Shown here: piece after piece, positions 57,390 to 64,000 of the stretch
Position numbering within the stretch: position 1 is the stretch's first letter
Layout of the letters: each line of letters opens with the position of its first letter
Assembly: GCA_022578605.1 (NCBI GenBank)
Contig: MU394052.1
Coordinates: forward strand, 62,001 to 126,000
Length of the DNA: 64,000 bases
Reading direction: 5' to 3'
Origin: Camillea tinctor
Taxonomy: Eukaryota > Ascomycota > Sordariomycetes > Xylariales > Xylariaceae
The notes under the pieces: generated by a model
What the model saw: only the letters and a program-made list of their open reading frames with translations
What the model was told of the DNA's origin: nothing
Databases searched by the model: none
Program-made: the position numbers and the translations under genes

Positions 57390-60300
57390 ATGGATTCACC
57401 GGCCGGGTCGCCGGCTAACGGCAAGAGCAAGGGCAAGCGTATTAGAAACATCATATGTTCGTGACATACCTCAACCAGCCATGTTCATACCTCACCGGAC
57501 TAACTCTCAGTCTAAGCCTTCTGTCATGATGTACGAAAACGATTTGAGGCGGGAAAAGGTGACGCAAGACTGCAGGGGCTTACGAATGAAGTAGAGAACC
57601 AAATTAATGCCATCAAGTCTTATACACTCCGGTCTCCGGTTTCCACGCGTCACGAGCAGCTTAATGGTGCCGGTCTTGAACTCTGGAACTGGTGTACACA
57701 GTTGATGAGGCATGATGATGATGATAATGACCATCCATCGCCTATAAGAAGTAGATTTTTTATCCTTGTCCGAGTATTCTCCTTCCTAGTTTTATCCCTG
57801 GCCCAATGGGGCGATAACCACACTCCGGGAGATCTTGTCCGTCTACAAAAGCTTGCCATCAAAGCCGGTAGATCCTGTATTGGTATGTTGCATCCTCGTT
57901 CCACATCCTGCGTCTGCAGCTCTCGCTAACTTCTGCAAAGTAAACGGCGAGCTCCATTTCGCTCTACTAGCCCTGCAGAAAGCCGCCGAATACAACGGAC
58001 ATCTGCATAATCTGCGCGACTCGCTACCGAAGGAGGAGCTTTCTGCTTGTAACAGTTTCGAGTCTGAATATTTGACCCTTCGTATAGTGCTGGTCAGTCG
58101 TGTCCGTGGCTATTGACCCCCATTCAACTGACCAGTTTTCAGGCCTGGAAGGACGACCGCCTCGATGTCGCTGAACATTTGTATGGGAAGATCGAGAGTC
58201 TCAAGCATAAGCTTGACCCTACGTCGGCAGAACCCATCGCCGATTCTCTGTTCGAAATCGGACGGGGCTTACTAGCCAGAGATGATGCCGCCAGGGCGGT
58301 CAAGTGGTTAGAGCGAGCTTATGAGTTGATCAACAGTCAGGAACTGGGAAATTTGTCTAGAGGGGGAATTGAGCTCAGGTTGGCCATTTCACAGGCCCTT
58401 ATTCAGGCCTACTTGGACACCAACACTCCCGAAGGAGTCCGAAATGCAGAGAACCATGTTGCTTTCATCGAGTCCGAGATGGGCAATAAGCTGGTTGTCC
58501 TACTTCTTCGGTTGGAGATTCTTCTCCACTCACCAGCCGAAGTATTCGACTCTCATGCATATGCTGATGTTCTTCAACGGATGATGAAAAACGTAGATCT
58601 TTCTGACTCGAGCTTCAAACTGGTATTACACCACATACGGAAACTTGAAGACAAAAGTCCCGGACTCGCATACTCGGCCTTTGATGATTTTATTACATCA
58701 CGTATAGTTCCTACCCAGAGAAGTGACTGGATTGAACAAGCCGTACTTATACGCACACACATGGCAACAACTCATAGGGATACCATACAGTCTATTCGAG
58801 CTCTTTCTGCAATGCTTGATAAGGTTGAAACTGGTCTAGGGCAGCCCTTCACAACTACTACTACGCTAGGAATACTCACGGTGAATTACTTGTATGATTG
58901 TTTATTTTTGGAATGTATCAACTGACAATTGACAGCTCCTCTGGAAGAAAATAGACGCCAAGGAAGGGCCGCTTGATATTGCACAAGAATGGTGTCGCCT
59001 GGCACTCCATTCTTCTCTTCGACAGTGCGGCCCGTCGAACGAAGCAAAAATAACTAGGTATGTAGGAAGAAACTTTTTTTTTCAACTTACTTTACTCGGA
59101 ATAACCAGGTTTCGTAGGAAATTGCTTCTTTGCGCCTTGCAGAGAAATGACTTCAGCACTGCTCTAGATGTCCTTGATTCTATGAGTGATACCACGAGGG
59201 AAGAGCCGCGAACTATGTACTTAGTGTACAAATTAGCGTTGGCGAATAACGACCATGAGATGGCTACTGATTACCTTGGGCGTATCAGCAACTCGTCTCC
59301 TCAGGACTTGCGCTATCTATATGCCTGTTGTGTTGATGCGCAGAAAAAGAATGACAAGCATATTACTCTAGAAGCGCTACGCCACTTAGTTAGAAGGTAT
59401 GACGACACCTCTCCAGGGGATGTTCACCTCCCAGCATTATTACGCCTCCTCATTCGCCTGGAAGTATCACTCCTAAATGAACAGGACCAGACGGAAGGCA
59501 GTCGACGCTCCCTCATAGAAGATTTGTGTGGCGTATTCGAAGGCGGTTAGTTACTCACATAATTGCCTGTCTATTTTTCGTAGTCATACTGATACGCTAT
59601 GTAGCTGTAGCAGCAATACAAAGAGCTCCGTCAGATAAGGAAGGCCAGAAGCTCTTCACTGTGAACGAATTGGACTGGTTCTGTAAGAATGCCTACAACC
59701 TTAGTCTGAAGAACTTGGTTCGTTGGGAACTACAGCACGTCCTTCGGATATTGCAATGCTGCCTTTCGATTATCTCACAATATCCGAAAGATATCCCCGC
59801 ACAGGCATCTGCTGATCTATCGTTACGGAAGATGTTTTGTAACTTCCTTGCAGCCACAGCGCTTATCACCCTAGCAAGATGCGAAGATGACGTCGAGATC
59901 CAACTTCAGAACTACCTCAACATGCGCCAAAATATCAAGCAATTCGATGAGGCATTCGAGGCGAACATAGAGGGACTAAATGAAGACCCGAGACGTGATC
60001 TTCAAACAAAGCTATCAACTCTCCTAGTCTTCGACTTTGAAGGGGCCATTTGCCTCAAGTCTTAGGATGACCTAACAAGCATTGTCCTCAAAGCAAAGAC
60101 ATGTCAAAGTCTTCCAACACTCCAGGCCATGGCAGATTGTATTCTGCGAGCTCAGACGGTCCCTGGACATGGTGCGTTATACTTTTATATATACCCCTCC
60201 CTTCCCTCCCTCTTAGTTTCGATTAAATTCACTAATACGAAGTTCACAGTACTCCATACTACGCTACGTAGGCTTGTCAATTGCATTTGGGAGCTGGAAC

Positions 60301-60705
60301 ACTTTGATCAAGAAAAACTCGCAAAGTACATGCGGTGTTTACTTAAAGCTACACTACCTTTAGAACCAGAAGTTCCCTTGAGAGTCATCGAAGAGACATG
60401 TAATATAGTGAAGCAATCAGTGGAAGTAAGTATCATGGTCTGAAATCGGTACCGTATTGAAATTGCTATTGACCAATTCCTAGACACAAAATTTATTCCC
60501 ACCCCTAGAATTAGAGTGGCTGACGACCACGGCTTTCAATCATGGGGTTGATCTCTATAGCAGTCATAACGACGAGCTGAGTAAACAGTGGCTCGGCCAT
60601 GCGTTCACACTAGCTCATTACCACCAGGATGGTGGTGTTCTAGAGCAACAGTTACAAGAGAAACACACAAATCTCAAGTGGGATGATAATTCGAATACTG
60701 TTTGA
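57390..60705 (+). pseudogene. SPO22/ZIP4-like meiotic protein gene with one in-frame stop
   Basis: Family members are TPR-like scaffold proteins of the meiotic chromosome axis that promote crossovers. Exons are about 57390-57438 (or 57456), 57517-57882, 57941-58092, 58143-58880, 58936-59057, 59109-59545, 59605-60171, 60250-60425 and 60484-60705. All phases agree, giving about 942 codons. ELWNWCTQL, RVFSFLVLSLAQ, the helical repeats with IGRGLLARDDAARAVKWLERAYEL, and LARCEDDVEIQLQNY fit the SPO22 family. After about codon 774 a TAG (60063-60065) interrupts LKS-stop-DDLTSIV, where relatives carry Trp. The remaining 168 codons, three exons and splice sites downstream look intact. It may be a fresh null allele, a read-through codon or a sequence error. 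The first exon is uncertain. Confidence 0.8.
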
Positions 60706-61338
60706 TAGATACGAGAATACAGATCTTATAGATCTGAGACTACACATAGTCTACTAGCGTTCGATGAAAGGAGCCTAAGCTGTGTCAAATGACTTACACA
60801 TAGTGTTCTTAATGGCTATTTTAATCCACCCCCAAAGGCAATTCAAATTAGAGTTTTTAAACCTATTTCCGGCATACAAATACATTATACGATGAATTTA
60901 CAGCTAACGGGGTTGAATCATATACTACCTGCTTTTCATAATGAATTAAGCGTGCTCATGGCACGAACTAAAAGTGAGTGCTGAGTTACCAATGACTACT
61001 CTCCATGTTATGTGTTCGATCGATGATGACCTTTTAGGACGAAAATGAAATAATAATAAAAAATCTACTTATAGAATTTTTGTCGATCTGTATATCGAGT
61101 CTAGGAGCTAAAAGTTTGATCCCGAAAAAACTACGAGATATTTGATGTCTTAGGATTCGATCATGACGTCTTTGACTATTTCTCCTATTACTCCACAAAG
61201 GCTCTGACGACACTTATAAACCGACTTCTCACAACAAGCTATTAGAACTACAAGTGCACATTGAAGCAGCAATACAGAATTTCACACACAATAACCAGAA
61301 AAATCTAGACCTTGTTTAAAAACGAAACATTGGTTAAA
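60706..61338. other. Intergenic region
   Basis: No gene is seen. AT-rich 3' flank of the ZIP4-like gene and promoter of the DUF3140 gene. Confidence 0.5.
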
Positions 61339-61999
61339 ATGGTAAAAGACGCGCAAACGGTCATAGAGTAAGTTTGAAACCTTTGGTATCTATCACCCCA
61401 TTAGAGATAACACGCGGCTTGAACGAAAGACATTAAAAAGGTGGAAGGAGATGGCTGTGGATCCTTAGCAATGTCAGGTCTTTGTAGTAACTGACCTATT
61501 CCCCTGTCTATCGTAGGGAGTTCAACGACATCGTTAACATGTCGGCTTCGGACCTCGAGGCCTGGCTCAAGGAGGACTCGTCGCAGTCCGCGGGCTGGAG
61601 CAAGGACGATGGATCGGGTGAGACGATTGGGCATGAGAGGTACGTGTGGGTTATGTCATTACAGCAACCCCAAACTAACCAATCCTCTCTCCCCATTTTT
61701 TCTTTTTACCTCTCTTACTAGTTCTCCTTTCATGCCACGAGAATGTAGGCCAGACATCTATTTATGCATCACTTAGCTAATATCCCATCGTGAGCAGCGG
61801 ACGCAAGATCATCCAGATCCTGCAGAAGAACCCCAAAAAGGACCCCGAGGCGTACGACGACGATGATATAGACCACATGCGCCGCGTCGTCGCGTACTGC
61901 AAGAGACACCTCGCGCAGGAGGGCAAGGCGAAGCAGGACCCGGAGAGCAAGAGCGCGCGGAGCTTGAAGAACTGGGGACACGATCCTGCGAAGGCTTGA
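61339..61999 (+). CDS. DUF3140 domain protein
   Basis: Small soluble protein of 117 residues. Exons are 61339-61367, 61517-61639 and 61798-61999 (introns of 149 and 158 bases). Nearly the whole length is the DUF3140 domain: FNDIVNMSASDLEAWLKED, then GHESGRKIIQILQKN built across the second junction, DDDDIDHMRRVVAYCKRHLAQ, and the closing SLKNWGHDPAKA. The family is best known from bacteria and also occurs in fungi; its function is undetermined. The C-terminal half is highly charged (Lys/Glu/Asp). The third exon is distinctly GC-rich compared with the two introns. Its right neighbour, an aldehyde dehydrogenase gene, converges on it. Confidence 0.85.
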
Positions 62000-62448
62000 A
62001 CTTTGAGGGCTGGCGTAAGGGGATATTTTCTCGGGCGAGAAAAAGGGGGGAGGGTTAGGATTTTCTGTTATTATTACACAGCGCCTTTTTTCTTAGAGAA
62101 AGTTAAACCTATTGCGAAGCGTAATTTCAAGTTACATGTCGGGTGAATATTTTCCTGTTGGGCTAGAAAATACTCTAGATTTCATCATACAGGGTTGCTA
62201 TTTACCAACTATGCATGTACATCGCTCGTCCCTATATACTAGAAAAGCTTCGCTGCTTAGATACAACATAGTGTCCTTCCCAAAACGCCCGAATTCCTCT
62301 TTCTGCTCTTCTTTCCTTCCTATGTTACGCCGGTGCATCATCATCATCATCATCACCACCACGATCACGGAAAGTATATAATATCCCCCACAAACACGCA
62401 GACTAGTTCTAACACCCGCCTTCTTTCCCCCACTACTGTCTTCTTTCC
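62000..62448. other. Intergenic region between convergent genes
   Basis: No gene is seen. It includes a CAT/ATC repeat at 62335-62360 and the 3' flanks of the DUF3140 and aldehyde dehydrogenase genes. Confidence 0.5.
62335..62360. repeat. CAT trinucleotide repeat
   Basis: About seven consecutive cat/atc units grading into cac cacc. Confidence 0.85.
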
Positions 62449-64000
62449 TTACTTATGGATATGCACGCTCTGGGTCTGGCAGTAATTGTACAAGCCGCGC
62501 TTGCCGAGCTCGCCGCCGTAGCCGCTGAGCTTCCAGCCGCCGAAGTAGGCGCCGTGGTGCGGGCGCTCGAAGCGGTTGATCCAGACGGAGCCCGACTCGA
62601 GCTGGCTGGCGATGCTGCGCGCGCGCTCGAGGTCCTTCGTGTACACCGAGGCGCCGAGGCCGGCGTTGTCGAGGTTCGAGCGCGCGATCACGTCGGCTTC
62701 GTCGGTCCAGGAGAGGACGGGCGCGATGGGGGCTGGAGTAGGTTTAGCCAGTTAACAGGGGTAGGGGGACACAAGAGCAAGAGGGTTCAAACATACCGAA
62801 CTGCTCCTCTTGCACGAGCAGCGAGTCCTCGGGCGGCTTGGCCACGATGGTCGGGGGCATCCAGTAGCCCTTCTTCCCCGCGCGGACCTCGCCGCCCGCG
62901 ACGATGTTGTAGCCGTTCTTCTTGCAGTCGTCGAGGAAGCGCTTCGCGCGCTCGAAGTTGACCTTGTTGGACAGCGGGGCGAAGAGCACGGCCTCGTCGT
63001 CGTCGACGGCGTACGTGCGCCGCGCCTCGTCGACCAGGCGGTCGAGGAAGCGCTCGTACAGCGACTCGTGCACGTAGATGCGCTTGGAGGCGACGCAGAC
63101 CTGGCCGGCGTGGAAGAAGCAGCCGGCGGCGACGCTGGGCACGACGACGTCGAGGTCCACGTCCTCGCACACGATGCAGGCGTTGTTGCCGGCCATCTCG
63201 AGGACCACGCGCTTCAGCGTGTGCGCGCAGTTCTGCAGGATGCGCTTGCCCACCGCGTTGGTGCCCGTGAAGCTGATGTGGTGGATGCCCGGGTGCAGCG
63301 TCATGGCCTCGCCGAGGTCCGCGCCCCCGTTCACGGCCTGGAACACGCCCGGCGGGAGGAGCGCCTGCGCGAGCTCGCAGAACTTGAGCAGCGCGTACGG
63401 CGTGAAGGGCGACGGCTTGATGATCACGCAGTTGCCGGTCGCGAGCGCGGACGCTACCTTCACGCTGCTGAGGAGCAGGGGGAAGTTCCACGGCGAGATG
63501 GCCCCCAGCACGCCGATGGGCATGTGGGTCCCGATGATGGTGACTTCGTCGTCCTCGTACTGGAGCTCGTCCTCGAGCGCTACGTCGACTATAGTGGTGG
63601 GGGGGGGGCTCGGTTAGCTGCGTGTTTCGTATACATACTGCTGGTAATACTTTACGTACCGTAGTACTCGTGGTGGTAGGCGGTCCGGTCTACTTCCACG
63701 TTCGCCATGGGTTTCGACTTTCCAGTTTCCCTCGCCAAGATATCGGCAAGCAGCGTCTGGTTGCTGAGAACACATTCTGCTACTTCATGAAGAAGCTTCT
63801 GGCGCTCTGCCACGGTGGTCTTCTTCCAGGTTTTGAAAGCACGGTTGGCGGCCTCGACGGCGTCGTCAAGGTCTTGAGTAGTCGCAACGGGTACATCCCA
63901 AAGCGGTTCTTCCGTGCGAGGGTCGATGACCTGGTCATGCTGCTTCGAAGTACGTGGTTTCCCATCAATGATGTTGAAGAACTTTAAGTCGGCATAGCCG
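62449..64000 (-). CDS. Aldehyde dehydrogenase (NAD(P)+), 5' end cut by the window edge
   Basis: Oxidises an aldehyde to the carboxylic acid. Visible exons are 64000-63660 (partial), 63588-62797 and 62732-62449, encoding about 472 residues; the start codon lies beyond the window. The N-terminal part begins with ADLKFFNIIDGKPR. PWNFP and FTGTNAVGK mark the cofactor-binding region. The general-base Glu is in VVLEMAGNN, and the catalytic Cys is in FFHAGQVCVASKR. The C-terminal WINRFERPHHGAYFGGWKLSGYG is normal for the family. Exon 2 is very GC-rich, which produces long spurious frames on the opposite strand. The subfamily (betaine, vanillin or salicylaldehyde type) cannot be fixed. Confidence 0.92.

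Noticed and set aside
62810..63664. 284-codon plus-strand frame opposite the aldehyde dehydrogenase
   Set aside because: It is produced by the very GC-rich codon use of the dehydrogenase exon and reads as Val/Ala/Asp/Arg/His-rich low complexity.

Overview
This window is genomic DNA from a filamentous ascomycete (Pezizomycotina, probably Sordariomycetes; Xylariales is only a guess). The support is short GT-AG introns of about 50-140 bases with CTAAC/CTGAC-like branch points, fungal-only families, and genes widely spaced in AT-richer DNA. All gene models were spliced by eye; each junction was checked for frame and for continuity of family motifs. No rRNA, tRNA, CRISPR or intact transposon was recognised.

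Left block (0-15 kb). A JmjC/4CXXC/AT-hook chromatin protein (474-4538, +) converges on an NDP-sugar 3,5-epimerase/4-reductase (5210-6537, -). That gene is divergently transcribed from a UDP-glucose 4,6-dehydratase (7260-8634, +). Together the last two can make UDP-L-rhamnose from UDP-glucose. A two-repeat Myb factor (9400-10574, -) and a DHA1-type MFS transporter (12521-14291, +) follow.

Middle (14-44 kb). Long gene-poor stretches separate single genes: a C2H2 zinc-finger gene with no visible start (about 19610-20365), an RraA-like aldolase (21461-22402), a partly decayed small secreted protein gene (about 23027-23846), an H-type lectin (24447-25148, -), a cAMP-receptor-like GPCR (30164-31436), an orphan cysteine-rich protein with two Zn2Cys6-like clusters (34360-36360), a TauD-type dioxygenase (38803-40199) and exocyst Sec6 (41108-43369).

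Right block (44-64 kb). About 10 kb without an intact gene holds a decayed fungal cysteine-rich/F-box-associated gene (about 46515-47742, -), another decayed frame and a (TAGGT)7 array. Then come an AcuM/Rds2-like gluconeogenesis regulator with a zinc cluster split by microexons (53975-56293), a SPO22/ZIP4 meiotic gene with one in-frame TAG (57390-60705), a DUF3140 protein (61339-61999) and an aldehyde dehydrogenase cut by the right edge (62449-64000, -).

The only clear functional grouping is the UDP-rhamnose pair. The rest is ordinary mixed fungal content. The most notable points are the nonsense codon in the ZIP4 gene, the tandem zinc-cluster orphan, the Arg in place of Lys in the reductase YxxxK motif, and several gene remnants in the gene-poor DNA.
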